Shown here piece by piece: positions 9,144 to 20,534 of a stretch of 64,000 bases of DNA. The first letter of the stretch is position 1. Every line of letters begins with the position of its first letter. The notes under the pieces are model-generated. The model had not been told where the DNA came from and searched no databases. It saw only the letters and a list, made by a program, of their open reading frames with translations. A program made the position numbers and the translations under genes. This DNA is from Megaustenia siamemsis. Taxonomy: Eukaryota > Mollusca > Gastropoda > Stylommatophora > Ariophantidae. Location: positions 100,242,886 to 100,306,885 of the forward strand of contig JAVIAB010000092.1 in the NCBI GenBank assembly GCA_032433765.1. The letters run 5' to 3'.

Positions 9144-10750
9144 TGTGATTGTAGAGCAGCCAAACAGACTCCAGAACACATCCTACACAAAATATGACAC
9201 TGTAACATGTGATTGTAGAGCACCCAGACTCCAGAACACATCCTACACAAAATATGACACTGTAACATGTGATTGTAGAGCACCCAGACTCCAGAACACA
9301 TCCTACACAAAATATGACACTGTAACATGTGATTGTAGAGCACCCAGACTCCAGAACACATCCTACACAAAATATGACACTGTAACATGTGATTGTAGAG
9401 CACCCAGACTCCAGAACACATCCTACACAAAATATGACACTGTAACATGTGATTGTAGAGCACCCAGACTCCAGAACACATCCTACACAAAATATGACAC
9501 TGTAACATGTGATTGTAGAGCACCCAGGCTCCAGAACACATCCTACACAAAATATGACACTGTAACATGTGATTGTAGAGCACCCACACTCCAGAACACA
9601 TCCTACACAAAATATGACACTATAACATGTGATTGTAGAGCACCCAGACTCCAGAACACATCCTACACAAAATATGACACTGTAACATGTGATTGTAGAG
9701 CACCCAGACTCCAGACACATCCTACACAAAATATGACACTATAACATGTGATTGTAGAGCACCCAGACTCCAGAACACATCCTACACAAAATATGACACT
9801 GTAACATGTGATTGTAGAGCACCCAGACTCCAGAACACATCCTACACAAAATATGACACTGTAACATGTGATTGTAGAGCACCCAGACTCCAGAACACAT
9901 CCTACACAAAATATGACACTGTAACATGTGATTGTAGAGCACCCAGACTCCAGAACACATCCTACACAAAATATGACACTGTAACATGTGATTGTAGAGC
10001 ACCCAGACTCCAGAACACATCCTACACAAAATATGACACTGTAACATGTGATTGTAGAGCACCCAGACTCCAGAACACATCCTACACAAAATATGACACT
10101 GTAACATGTGATTGTAGAGCACCCAGACTCCAGAACACATCCTACACAAAATATGACACTGTAACATGTGATTGTAGAGCACCCAGGCTCCAGAACACAT
10201 CCTACACAAAATATGACACTGTAACATGTGATTGTAGAGCAGCCAAACAGACTCCAGAACACATCCTACACAAAATATGACACTGTAACATGTGATTGTA
10301 GAGCACCCAGACTCCAGAACACATCCTACACAAAATATGACACTGTAACATGTGATTGTAGAGCACCCAGACTCCAGAACACATCCTACACAAAATATGA
10401 CACTGTAACATGTGATTGTAGAGCACCCACACTCCAGAACACATCCTACACAAAATATGACACTATAACATGTGATTGTAGAGCACCCAGACTCCAGAAC
10501 ACATCCTACACAAAATATGACACTGTAACATGTGATTGTAGAGCACCCACACTCCAGAACACATCCTACACAAAATATGACACTATAACATGTGATTGTA
10601 GAGCACCCAGACTCCAGAACACATCCTACACAAAATATGACACTGTAACATGTGATTGTAGAGCACCCAGACTCCAGAACACATCCTACACAAAATATGA
10701 CACTGTAACATGTGATTGTAGAGCACCCAGACTCCAGAACACATCCTACA
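9144..10750. repeat. 60-bp minisatellite, 27 copies, from a LINE zinc-knuckle
   Basis: Twenty-seven units begin with TGTGATTGTAGAG. Copies 1 (9144) and 19 (about 10223) are 64-bp variants with GCCAAACAGACTCC. The rest are 60 bp (one is 59 bp near 9715) with CCCAGACTCC, i.e. a 4-bp deletion. The 64-bp form encodes the retrotransposon motif CDCRAAKQTPEHIL. Deletion to 60 bp (20 codons) leaves every frame open, producing long spurious frames on both strands (plus: NTSYTKYDTVTCDCRAPRLQ). Sub-variants (CCAGGCT, CCACACT followed by CTATAAC) recur at intervals, implying block duplication. Confidence 0.97.
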
Positions 10751-11212
10751 AAATTAAGTCTGTCTCATTGCCCTAAGAACACAGATTTGGCAAACGGAAG
10801 CAACCCTGCACAACATACTATGGAGAACTGATGAAGATCTCAAATGTCTCCTATGCGACTCATGCTGGGATAACTATCAAAATGCACAGCGATAGATGAT
10901 TGCAGAAGAAGAGGAAAGAAGAAGTAATAAGCAAAAATAATAATATAAAAGTGCTGCAGCTTTACAAATAAAAATAAATAAAAAACAGAATGTTTAAACC
11001 TGTCTTCATTAACCACTAAACAGAAATAATCAATTATATCAGCATCATTGAGTGTCATCTTCGCATCGAAGATTGGCTACCATGGAACGCCATTTCACTC
11101 TGTCTCTTGCTTTGATGGTGTAGATTGTCATAGGCTGACTTGTCCATATTTTGATGTTACTCGTCCATGTTAGACGTGATCTGCCTCTGCCTCTTTTACC
11201 TTGTATTTTCCC

Positions 11213-11752
11213 TTATATTACTTTTTGTAGGATGTTGTGTCTTTTAACATGTCCCAAAAATATCACATGTCTTGTTCCAATTGTGTTTAGTAGTTCTATT
11301 TTCATTCTTAGTTGTTTTAAAACTTCATTGTTTGTTTTCTTTTCATTCCATCCAATTCTACCTATTCTTCTATAAATCCACATTTCAAAGGCTTCAATTT
11401 TTTGTTCTATTTTCTTGTCTAATGTCCATGTTCCTGCACCATACAGGAATACTGAGAAGATGTAACACTTTGCTATTCTCAGTTTTAGCCCTGTTGTTAT
11501 TTGTTTTGATGTTAGTATACTTTTCATGGCATTTAAATTACTTTTTGCCATACCTGTTCTTTTGTTTATTTCAGTTTTACATTTTCCATCACTAGTTATA
11601 GTATGTCCCAGGTAGTTGTAGCTCTGAACTGTCTCCAGGTGTATTCCTTCAACTTTGATAATTATTTGTAGGTCTTGAGAATTTTCTTTCCTTATGATCA
11701 TAGTTTTAGTCTTTTTGATACTCATATTTAATCCATATTGTTTGCTTGTCAT
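11213..11752 (-). pseudogene. L-B reverse transcriptase C-terminal remnant
   Basis: A 179-codon open piece of the L-B ORF downstream of the RT catalytic box: thumb and C-terminal region ending GHVKRHN, without the final GKRGRGRPR block in frame. It is cut off from the RT core by the nested SINE and L-A element, so no functional RT can be made. Confidence 0.8.
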
Positions 11753-11810
11753 GTTTATTAATTTTAGTCATTTTTATTAATGTTTATGTTAACTGTTGTA
11801 GATCTTTAGG

Positions 11811-12148
11811 TAAAGGTAAAGGTAAAGTACGAGACTTGAACCGGCGTCTTAGCACGCGAGTATATACCCATATGTGCTCGGCCGCCTATCCAGAAATGTT
11901 CGGATATTTCTGTATAGTGTAGCCTCAAGCATCGAAACTCAGATGCGAAGCGACATTCCTCACCTTCCCAGGATAATACCCTGGTACCCATTTCTGCCAA
12001 CGGCTGGGTCGACCGTGGGGGTAATTTTTTTTTTTTAATTTCCAACCACGAGTATAATTCACACTGCTCCCAGCGGGAATCGAACACGGGTTGTCCGAAC
12101 GTCGGTAGCCTAGTCGGGTGGTTTTCCCAACTAGGCTACCGAGGCCCC
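11811..12148 (-). mobile_element. S5 tRNA-derived SINE nested in L-B
   Basis: On the minus strand the head has an A box (GGTAGCCTAGTTGGG) and a B box (GTGTTCGATTCCC), a roughly 200-bp body and a tail of repeated TTTACC. The target duplication AGATCTTTAGG is at 11800-11810 and 12149-12159. The head contains a strong hairpin (about 12104-12142) in which GTAGCCTAGT pairs with ACTAGGCTAC. Confidence 0.9.
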
Positions 12149-12320
12149 AGATCTTTAGGATTTTCTGCTAGCAATACAGTATCATCAGCATATCTTAGGT
12201 TATTGATTATCTTTAAATTAATTTTTAAGCATGGCATCTCAGTGATGTTTTTAAAGATTTGCTCAGTGTATAGATTGAACACCAGCAGCAGAATTAGATG
12301 TAAATTTAGATGACTTCACC

Positions 12321-13943
12321 TTGAGTGAAATAGAAACCACCTTAAAGCTAATGACCAATAACAAGGCTGCTGGAGAGGATAAGTTAACAGCTGAGATCCT
12401 CAAGGCAATTGATAGCCATAATTTAATACATCTCCAAAAAATGTTCAACATCATTTGGAAAACAGAGAAGACGCCTCATAAATGGAAAAAAGGAAACAAG
12501 GCTGCTGGAGAGGATAAGTTAACAGCTGAGATCCTCAAGGCAATTGATAGCCATAATTTAATACATCTCCAAAAAATGTTCAACATCATTTGGAAAACAG
12601 AGAAGACGCCTCATAAATGGAAAAAAGGAATCATTGTTAAGATCCCAAAAAAGGGCAATCTTAGAGATTGTAACAATTGGAGAGGCGTGACACTTTTGTC
12701 AGTTGCCTCAAAATTATTCTGTAAAATCATCCTAAATAGAATAAAGGATTCAATAGATACAGTAATGCGTGAAGAACAGGCTGGGTTTAGAAAAGGGAGA
12801 AGCTGTCTTGACCACATTTTCACTCTACGACTTATATTGGAGGAACACATTGAAAAGCAAAAACCTTTTGTACTTAACTTCATCGACTTCAAAAAAGCAT
12901 TTGATAGTATTCATAGAGATTCTTTGTGGAAAATTCTGAAGCAATATGGCTTACCATCAAAAATCATAAATATTATCAAAGACATGTATGATGGTTACAC
13001 ATGTGCAGTTCGAACAGAGGAAGGACTGAGCGAATGTTTCCCAATAGAAACTGGGGTTAAACAAGGATGTATTTTATCGCCCTTGTTATTTGGAATTGTT
13101 ATGGACTTCATAATGAAGAAATGCTGCACTGGTAATAAAGGCATCGAATGGATACAAGGAGACCATTTGGAGGACCTGGACTTTGCTGATGACATAGTTC
13201 TTATCAGCAATCAGATAAAAACGATGCAGGAAAACACAAATGAACTATCATCAATAGCCAGCAAAATTGGGCTTGAGGTCAATCATGAAAAGACTAAAGT
13301 CATGAAAAGTTTAATTCCAACAAGTGACAAAATATACATGGAAAACAAACCAGTAGAAGAGATCGATCACTTCATCTATCTTGGAAGTCACATTGATCGA
13401 GAAGGGGATACGAGCAAAGAAATTAGAATCAGACTGGCTAAAGCAGCAATGTCTTTCAGAAGCCTTGAAAAGTTGTGGAAATCAAAACTCATTAGCACAA
13501 ACACAAAACTTAGGCTATTCAAATCAAATGTACTATCAACCCTTACGTATGCGTGTGAAAGCTGGAAAACAACAAGAGATATAGAAACAAAGTTGAACGC
13601 ATTCGAAAATAAATGTCTAAGGAAAATACTTGGTATAGAATGGAACGAATTCAAAACAAACGAGGAAATTAGAGAAATCGCCAATCAACCACTAATATCT
13701 TCAGTAATAAAGAAAAGACGATGGTCATACGTTGGACATGTGATGAGAAGAGATAATAATCGAATAGCAAAGCAAGCCCTCATATGGGAAACAACAGGTA
13801 AAAGAAAAAGAGGAAGACCCAGGGAGACACTGAGAAGAACATTGATGAGAGAGGCAAGAGCAGCAGGAATCGGCTCCCTCAATGAGATAGAACTGCTTGC
13901 ACAGAACAGAGACAGATGGCGAGATTTGATAAAATATCTTTAA
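12321..13943 (+). CDS. L-A reverse transcriptase, 540-codon open frame
   Basis: RT of an RTE-like non-LTR retrotransposon. The endonuclease domain is missing because the copy is 5'-truncated. RT blocks seen: NWRGVTLLSV, AGFRKGRSCLDHIF, FIDFKKAFDS (about residue 195), GVKQGCILSPLLFG (about 245), and the catalytic box LDFADDIVL (about residue 287, F replacing the usual Y). The C-terminal conserved block is RRWSYVGHVMRRD, then TGKRKRGRPRETLRR, like the end of BovB/RTE proteins. Residues 14-58 are an exact in-frame repeat of the following 45 residues (135-bp duplication at 12361-12630). The frame is otherwise open, suggesting a fairly young copy, but it cannot be autonomous without the endonuclease. 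Confidence 0.85.
   Translation: MSEIETTLKLMTNNKAAGEDKLTAEILKAIDSHNLIHLQKMFNIIWKTEKTPHKWKKGNKAAGEDKLTAEILKAIDSHNLIHLQKMFNIIWKTEKTPHKWKKGIIVKIPKKGNLRDCNNWRGVTLLSVASKLFCKIILNRIKDSIDTVMREEQAGFRKGRSCLDHIFTLRLILEEHIEKQKPFVLNFIDFKKAFDSIHRDSLWKILKQYGLPSKIINIIKDMYDGYTCAVRTEEGLSECFPIETGVKQGCILSPLLFGIVMDFIMKKCCTGNKGIEWIQGDHLEDLDFADDIVLISNQIKTMQENTNELSSIASKIGLEVNHEKTKVMKSLIPTSDKIYMENKPVEEIDHFIYLGSHIDREGDTSKEIRIRLAKAAMSFRSLEKLWKSKLISTNTKLRLFKSNVLSTLTYACESWKTTRDIETKLNAFENKCLRKILGIEWNEFKTNEEIREIANQPLISSVIKKRRWSYVGHVMRRDNNRIAKQALIWETTGKRKRGRPRETLRRTLMREARAAGIGSLNEIELLAQNRDRWRDLIKYL
12361..12630 (+). repeat. 135-bp in-frame tandem duplication within L-A RT
   Basis: Two consecutive copies (starts 12361 and 12496) of the segment encoding KAAGEDKLTAEIL to HKWKKGN. 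Because 135 is divisible by 3 the frame is kept. Confidence 0.95.
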
Positions 13944-14349
13944 AAGAAAACTGCTAGAACAAAAATTCATATAGGAGAAGGTGTATCTTGGTCTACGCCC
14001 TATGGGCCGGTTATGGCTCGAAAGGTCAATAGATAGATAGATAGATAGATTGAACAAGCTTGGTGATAGGATGCATCCTTGTCTTACTCCATTTTTTATA
14101 CCAATGGGTGTAGAGTTCTCTTTGTTATATTTTATTATTGATTATTGCTGTTTGCTCCCAGTATAAATGACATATAAGTCGTATGTCTGTGTCATCTAGA
14201 TTTATATCTTTTAGGCAGTCTATAAGTTGATTATGGTGTATTCTATCAAAAGCTTTAGTGTAGTCTATGAAGCAGGCATATATTGGTTTGTTTACTTCTA
14301 TGTACTTTTCAATCAATGTCCTTATGCTGAATATGATAAATTATATCAG

Positions 14350-15210
14350 ACGTACTTATTTAAATGACATATCCTCTCACATTATTGCAGCAAACAAACA
14401 TTATAGGATCAAGAAGATGGTTAAGTGTTCAACAAAATATACAAGTGGTCACATCTGCAAGCCTGCTAGGTGTGTATGGTATAAAGAGTTGTTCTAAACT
14501 TAGAAAGGACAAGGAGCAGAGGCAAGTCAATCTAGTTAAAAGAAGAGGATGGGGAAGTAAAGAGGAGAAAAGAAAAATGTGATGCAGAGGTCATTTGAGA
14601 AAAGAATTAAGAGTTAATTTTCTTCAATTTAATGAACCCATATGCACTCAGAAATGCAAACAGGCTGTGGGTATCAGAGGAAAATGAGATCAAGTACGAG
14701 ACCTAGATATCCATGATGGTTGAGGGAGATGAAGTGAGCCGGTACTGGAGTGCCAGCATCCCAAGAGACATCCTCCACATGTTCACAAAATCCATCACCT
14801 AAATGTCTCCCTGTCACCAATATAAATTTGTTATGGCAGTGTTGCCAGATGAAAACGTATATTAAATTCTAGGAAAAACATGTAAACCCTTCCTTGATGC
14901 CATTAGGGAAGGTCACCTGGTTGGTTTCCAGCACAAAAGGCCATGCTTTGCAAACGATGCAGCCACATGGGGATGTACCACTGTGGGTATGGTTTGAGTT
15001 ATGGAGACCACTCCATATCCTTGAGATTGACATCTTGTTGAAAGGAGCAAAAAAAAAGAAGAAAAGGGACGATGAGTGGTCATAAGATTATAAGATATGT
15101 AAGTTATTGTGTTTTTTCTTGTTTGTTTTGTTTGCTAATTAAATCTTAGGTCGAAACATTCTATTTTGTTACTTGTAAATCTGCAACATATACTTTTATA
15201 TCAATTGGGG
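14350..15210. other. No recognisable feature
   Basis: About 860 bp between the L-B copy and the S4/S2 SINEs. Only short open frames without recognisable motifs are seen. A G-rich run is at about 15205-15230. Confidence 0.5.
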
Positions 15211-15214
15211 GGAG

Positions 15215-15725
15215 GGGGGGGGGGGGGTGTGTGTCTAGAGGTAAGATGTTAACCTCTAGACAAGAAGGTTGCGGGTTCAATTCCCACCACAGGCGGTGGA
15301 AAATAAAAAAAATAAATAAATAAAATAGAATCCATGGCTTTACCCTTTCCTGGTCTATGGGTAACGGGTTCCAATGTCTAGCCCTTTCAGAAAACGGGGA
15401 AAAAAAAGAAGGTTCCATGTGCATACTGCACGTGTTAAAGTACCCTTGGCAGTTGGAAATCGAAAAGAGTAAGCTAAAAAATGGTTGCTCCTCGGGCAAA
15501 ATTAATAGGAAAAATCTACCCAAAACGTTAAAACTCTCGATGATAAAAATATGATTATGTATGAGTACCTCTGAAGTCAGAGAATACCTGCCTGTATGGC
15601 GGGGGACACCTAAGCACATGGCTGCCAGTGTGAAAAGTAGGAAAAAGTGATATTAACGCAAAATTAATTCCCTCGGGACTTCACTAGAGATATAAAGCTG
15701 GCGAACGCAAAAAGCAAACAACATA
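15215..15725 (+). mobile_element. S4 SINE head joined to an S2-like body
   Basis: A tRNA-like head with a clear B box (GCGGGTTCAATTCCCACC, about 15270-15287) is followed by unrelated sequence. From about 15555 the S2 body appears (GAGTACCTCTGAAGTCAG, ACATGGCTGCCAGTG, GGGACTTC, AGCTGGCGAACGCAAA). This is either a composite SINE family or S4 next to a truncated S2. Confidence 0.65.
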
Positions 15726-15736
15726 TCATTATTTTC

Positions 15737-15935
15737 TCTTACAATAATAGAAGGTGCAGTTCCAGGAAGATGAGGGAGGGGCAGACCAAGAAGAAGATGA
15801 TTTCATAACATCAAAGAGACCTTAAAATTGGCAGCCGATGATGTGGGAGATCTTGCTATAGTCAGAGATACATTCGGGTGGGCCGTGATAAGAGCAAAGT
15901 TCTGCAAAGGAAATGCAAGTAGATGATAAAATGAT
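15737..15935 (+). mobile_element. L-F LINE C-terminal fragment
   Basis: RPRRR-like (GGGCAGACCAAGAAGAAG), DVGDLAxVRDTFGxAVIRAKFCKGN remnants. Same family as 4292-4735 but with a single copy of the last segment. Frameshifted. Confidence 0.6.
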
Positions 15936-16287
15936 GTGTTTTAATGTTCTAGTTCTGACACTGAGTTATGTTAATTCTATGTAATTAACTGAACAGTTCT
16001 CAAAACTATAGATATGTAAATGAGGTCATTAACATTGGATGTTTGCTTCTTGGTCTCCTAGATATTTTGCATCAAGTTTATTAAATTTATTTTTAAAAAA
16101 ACATATAATGAAACGAAACATTAAATCAATTTTCAATACACAAAGTATCAGTAGCACTTTCCATTGTTTATAAAATACCTTCAAAAATATTGTCAAGTCT
16201 TGCAAAAATAAATAAGGATCAAACACACCTTAACTCCATTTTAATACAGAAAATTACTAACAAAAATGGATAAAACTGGACAAAAAT

Positions 16288-16289
<2 letters not shown>

Positions 16290-16350
<61 letters not shown>
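16290..16350. repeat. (TA)n microsatellite
   Basis: About 60 bp of AT repeats. Confidence 0.95.
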
Positions 16351-16353
<3 letters not shown>

Positions 16354-16673
16354 TTTCATTAATAAATATATATATGAATATCTGATATATATAGTAAAAA
16401 CAAGTATTGAAAGCAAGTGAACAATTTCAAATAATTAAGAAGTTTAATTTTTATAAAACTGGAAAATATAGGTTGAAATAGTCAGAGCAAGAATGCAACA
16501 TGAAGAGAAGCAAAGACCCCCATCATGCTTTGTGACATTTAGAAAATAGGGTGTTTATGACATTATTTTTACCATCTGCATATTTTTAGTTATTGTGGTC
16601 TTCTAAATGGTTAAAAAAAAGTGTGCTATTGTCATTGAAAAATCTGGCCACTAACACCATATTTTCCATAAAC

Positions 16674-17132
16674 CTTGCAGGGGAGGGAATTTTCACCTTT
16701 AATTATTACACCTTGCAGGGGAGGGAATTTTCACTTTTAATTATTACACCTTGCAGGGGAGGGAATTTTCACCTTTAATTATTACACCTTGCAGGGGAGG
16801 GAATTTTCACTTTTAATTATTACACCTAGCAGGGGAGGGAATTTTCACCTTTAATTATTACACCTTTCAGGGGAGGGAATTTTCACCTTTAATTATTACA
16901 CCTTGCAGGGGAGGGAATTTTCACCTTTAATTATTACACCTTGCAGTGGAGGGAATTTTTACCTTTAGTTATTACACCTTGCAGGGGAGGGAATTTTTAC
17001 CTTTAATTATTACACCTTGCAGTGGAGGGAATTTTTACCTTTAATTATTACACCTTGCAGGGGGAGGGAATTTTCACCTTTAATTATTACACCTTGCAGG
17101 GGAGGGAATTTTCACCTTTAATTATTACACCA
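16674..17132. repeat. 38-bp minisatellite, about 12 copies
   Basis: The unit is CCTTGCAGGGGAGGGAATTT followed by TCACCTTTAATTATTACA. Sporadic differences are AGTGG, TTTTTACC and one extra G. The right end runs into a degraded S1 SINE, and ATTACACC within the unit resembles the S1 word ATTACGCC, so the array may have started in that SINE. Confidence 0.95.
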
Positions 17133-17250
17133 ATTCCTTCCCAGAAAAACTCATTTCAGTGTAGGTGAATGTGGAAGATGTCAATCAAAAGCCAATCTGT
17201 TGTCCTCTGTAGATCAGTTCACTAACCACTGCTCTACAGGGACTCCCACA
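17133..17250 (-). mobile_element. degraded S1 SINE
   Basis: Minus-strand remnants of the S1 head: GTAGAGCAGTGGTTAGTGAAC, then a tract matching ACAGAGGACAAC, and CCTTCCCAGAAAAA from the body. A diverged old copy. Confidence 0.55.
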
Positions 17251-19440
17251 TGCAATAGCAAGACAAACCAAATACTGGACAACCCCAATATTTTTTTTTA
17301 AAAGAAGGAAACAACTGATACAAAAATGAAGTTAATGCCAACTTCTTCCTTTCTGTGTCATATATATGGACGAGAATACTGAATATAACAAGTGATAATT
17401 TATGAAACAAACAGCAGTGTAGTGTCAAAAATAATACACTTAACCTTGATACATTAAGGCACAAAGAGGGCTGAGATAACTCAATACTAAACCATAATCA
17501 CTTACAACAATCTATAATCTGATTTAAACAATACTTTGACAAGTTAAATCTAAATTCACAAATTTACAGAATACATAACAATGTTTCTGGTTTCTTGATA
17601 ACAGACAGAACAATAAATAGCACCATTGAAGAACTACAATGAAATTAAAATGTGGTTTTAAAAAAAGTTTGTTTATAGAACTGACAAAAACCTTAAACAA
17701 AAAAATGGATCTTAATAAACTTGCTGCAGATTTTAAAAACACAATAAATATTTTCTTGTTTTGGGAGAGAAAACATTAACAAATTTATTAAAAAACAGCA
17801 AATATATTAATAAATATTTGAAATAACCCCCCCAAAAAGAAAATAAAAAACCCAGAAAATAACAGGTGATGCAGACATGGAACAGAAAATGTGTAAAGTT
17901 GGGTAATTAGCACACTTCTCAGCATTAGCCATCCTTTTCATTCTTATTTCACTCTGACTATGTTTCTTCATATCATTTTAAATCAACACATTGCATTGAC
18001 TATTTCCACGATTAAATGTACTAAATCTATCCATGTCATTAAATAGCAACATTTTAATTTGTAGAAGAGAGTTCACTTTGGGATTCCTTATAATGTAGGC
18101 TGAAACATCAGTATTTTGTTGTGTTCCTTTTTTGTAATGCTGTCACCATACATTATTGGAGTGTATGTTACCCCCTACATGCTCCTTGCTACCAGCTTTA
18201 CTGCAATTTTTTGCCTTTTCCGGACTCCTTATACTCTTTCTTTTTATGAAGTCCATCTTCCATTTCTGTGTCCAGATAACCAAATTCATATACATAATTT
18301 TGTTTCAAATTTATTTACAAGTCAATCCATATTACACATCTGTCAAACTTTAACATTTACAACTTACTAGCACCAACAATGAGTATCTAGATAAAGACAC
18401 ATACAAATGTTTTGAGTTAACATGTTTTCTTAGCATATATGATCAACAGTTTTGAAACAGCAAATGTGTAATGCAAAGTGGAATTGTATTCCTACTTAAA
18501 GAACCATAACTCACCAGAAAACATATGTAGAACTCGATCAAAGCTGCAGACATGAATTAGTTGTTGAAGTTATTATTAAATTGTATATTTGGAGCTGTTA
18601 ATACTTAGTAATTTTTTCAAGTTATTAAATTGTATAGGTTACAGACAGTTATGTTTCTTACAATTTAAAAAAAAAAAGAAGATTTTTGCATGTAAAGACT
18701 TCATTCTCCAATATCAAAAGCACCTAATTTAGCTCAAAGACATTTTATTAAAGTATTTGAAGTTCTTCCAAGTAACATTAAACTACCCAAAAAAATCACC
18801 ATTTGTGATTTGCAAATTATAAAATGCAACCACATAAAACCTCCAAAAATTACAAAATGAAATGTTCCAACAAGAATCAAAGGCAGACAGCTTCTTATAA
18901 TGATCAAGTGCAATATTTGATGGCAAAAGAAAGTTATGATAACTCTGTGACATTATGGTTTCATTATGTTGCAGTAATTAAGATAAAAGCATAATTGTTT
19001 CACACTGTAAATAGTCACTAGCAAACATAATTCATTTATCAAGTTAATAATTCACCAAAGATATCTGCTGCTTATCTACACAATAGGTGACTACAACCAA
19101 TGAGTCTAAGCCCAAAGTCTGAATGAATTTTAATTTTAACATGAACCGAGTGGAATAACAAGTGAGATAACATGCAAGAGAGCAAGTCTGAGGTGCATGT
19201 ACAAACATGGGAGTCATCAGTATGCACAATTTTGTCTGCTGAATGGAGCCTGGGCATCTAAGAGTTGACTAGAATGAAGTTTTGTTGATTATTCATCATA
19301 ATCAACCACTGACATCACATGTAAGCTGCACTATTTCTACAAAAAATATATTGTTTTAAACACATAGTTGGTATCATAACAGTATGCTTGAACAGTAACA
19401 GCTGCAGATTTGTTTATTTTCATATACTGGGATAGCTATC
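17251..19440. other. AT-rich stretch without recognised features
   Basis: Nearly 2.2 kb without LINE or SINE signatures. Only short open frames with no motif are seen. It could be intron, 3' UTR or intergenic sequence of a neighbouring host gene; the sequence does not decide which. Confidence 0.5.
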
Positions 19441-19444
19441 TTGT

Positions 19445-20290
19445 ATACTATATTGCATTATCCTCTTCTTTTGTACCATCTCTGCATCAAAGGTTGGTTA
19501 TCATGAAGCATCATTTTACCCTGCTTGATGGTGCAGCTGTCAAAGGTTCTTCTGTTGATCTCTTAATGTCACTTCATTTTCATCTCAGTCTGCTTCTATT
19601 TTCTCCTCCAAAATGACTTTCAGTAGGTTAATGAATCTCTTTACTTCTTCTTCCTTTCAGCTCTATATGGAGTATAGGTCTTCAAGAAACTTTACTAGCA
19701 GTTCTGTTTCTTGCTATTCTTTTAAGATCATTCCATGTCTTCCCCATCCTCTTCATCTCTGCTTCCACCTGTCTTCTCCAGGTACATTGTGGTTTTCCTC
19801 TTTATCTCCTCCCCTGGGGATTTCAAAATAGGGATTGTTGTGTAATACTCCCAGTTGGCTTCTACAGTGTGTGTCCTATCCAGTACCTTTATATGTCCAT
19901 TGGTTTTGTTTGAATTGTGTTGAATAATTCATTCTTCATTTTCAGTTATTTCATAAATTCATTATTTCCTTTCTTCTCTGTCAACCCAGTTCTTCCCATT
20001 CTTTTATATATATCCATGTTTCAAGGGCCACAATTTTGCTCCTCTCTTCTATTTAGTGTTATTTTTTTGGGCACCTTACAGGAATGTTGAGTAAATAAAT
20101 CACTTCACTATTCTCAGTTTTAGTATATTTTTTTTGCTATTAAAAGTGATTATTGTCATTCCCATTTTGTTTATTTCTGTCTCTTATTTTTCATCACTTG
20201 TTATGACATATCAAAGACAGTTATAATCTTGAACTCCCTAGCTTTCTTTCCATTCACCTTGATACTGACTCTATAACATGTACAAATAAT
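19445..20290 (-). mobile_element. Old L-B copy with a nested L-C 3' fragment
   Basis: 19445-19622 matches the L-B 3' end (ATCAAAGGTTGG, ACTTTCAGTAGG). 19637-19895 matches the L-C 3' end (GGAGTATAGGTCTTCAA, AAGATCATTCCATGTCTTCC, CTCCCAGTTGGCTTCT). 19920-20290 resumes L-B (ATATCCATGTTTCAAGG, TACAGGAATG, CTATTCTCAGTTTTAG). All are heavily diverged, so this is one of the older insertions in the window. Confidence 0.7.
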
Positions 20291-20534
20291 GAAATTAAGT
20301 ATGGCTTACCACCAAAACAAAGTATTATTTAGTTTACTTTTTTTTTTATAAACCAGTTTCAATACTAAAATCAACTGTAAATAGTTTAAACAGGGTAAGG
20401 TATCAAGAAATTGGGATTGGTGGAAACTACAATAGTGTAGATAAAGTTATAATGTGGATAACCTAGTTAATGTTGAAGCAATATACAAGAGACAATTTTA
20501 CAAAGTACCTGATTTATAGTATTATTCATATTGG

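Larger units (their letters stand above)
8690..10935 (+). mobile_element. RNase H LINE 3' end, expanded by two tandem arrays
   Basis: Pieces of an RNase H-bearing LINE C-terminus remain: ADKLAKSGGKIRQS around 8910-8945, a linker ending near 9100 (ARKTDWRELYK), then a CxC knuckle CDCRAAKQTPEHILH at 9144, and after the arrays a terminal segment (WQTEATLHNILWRTDEDLKC) near 10785-10850. It is homologous in layout to the end of L-H at 58650-59109. Two parts have become tandem arrays (8761-8886 and 9144-10750). Confidence 0.7.
12281..14044 (+). mobile_element. L-A LINE copy nested in L-B, 5'-truncated
   Basis: The 3' part of an RTE-like LINE ending in (ATAG)n. The target duplication ATAGATTGAAC is at 12270-12280 and 14045-14055. 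The uninterrupted L-B at 31541-31580 shows the original target. Its 3' UTR word (CTACGCCCTATGGGCCGG, then CTCGAAAGGTCAATAG) is shared by L-A copies at 48090, 50994, 60833 and 62049. Confidence 0.92.
11043..14338 (-). mobile_element. L-B LINE copy, 5'-truncated, split by two insertions
   Basis: L-B sequence is at 11043-11799, 12160-12269 and 14056-14338. The outer target duplication AATTATATCAG is at 11032-11042 and 14339-14349. Minus-strand reading frames match the C-terminal part (YNYLGHTITSDGK, GAGTWTLDKKIEQKIEAFE, FLGHVKRHN) and then the RT core (NLRYADDTVLL in remnants, FIDYTKAFDRIHH at the high end). It is interrupted by the S5 SINE and by an L-A copy, and no continuous ORF remains. Confidence 0.9.

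Noticed and set aside
9144..10750. CRISPR-like regular array
   Set aside because: Units are contiguous with no variable spacers, and the genome is eukaryotic.
9079..10776. Long open frames (up to 216 codons) on both strands over the 60-bp array
   Set aside because: They follow automatically from a 60-bp unit lacking stops in those frames; there is no conserved start and no relation to known proteins.
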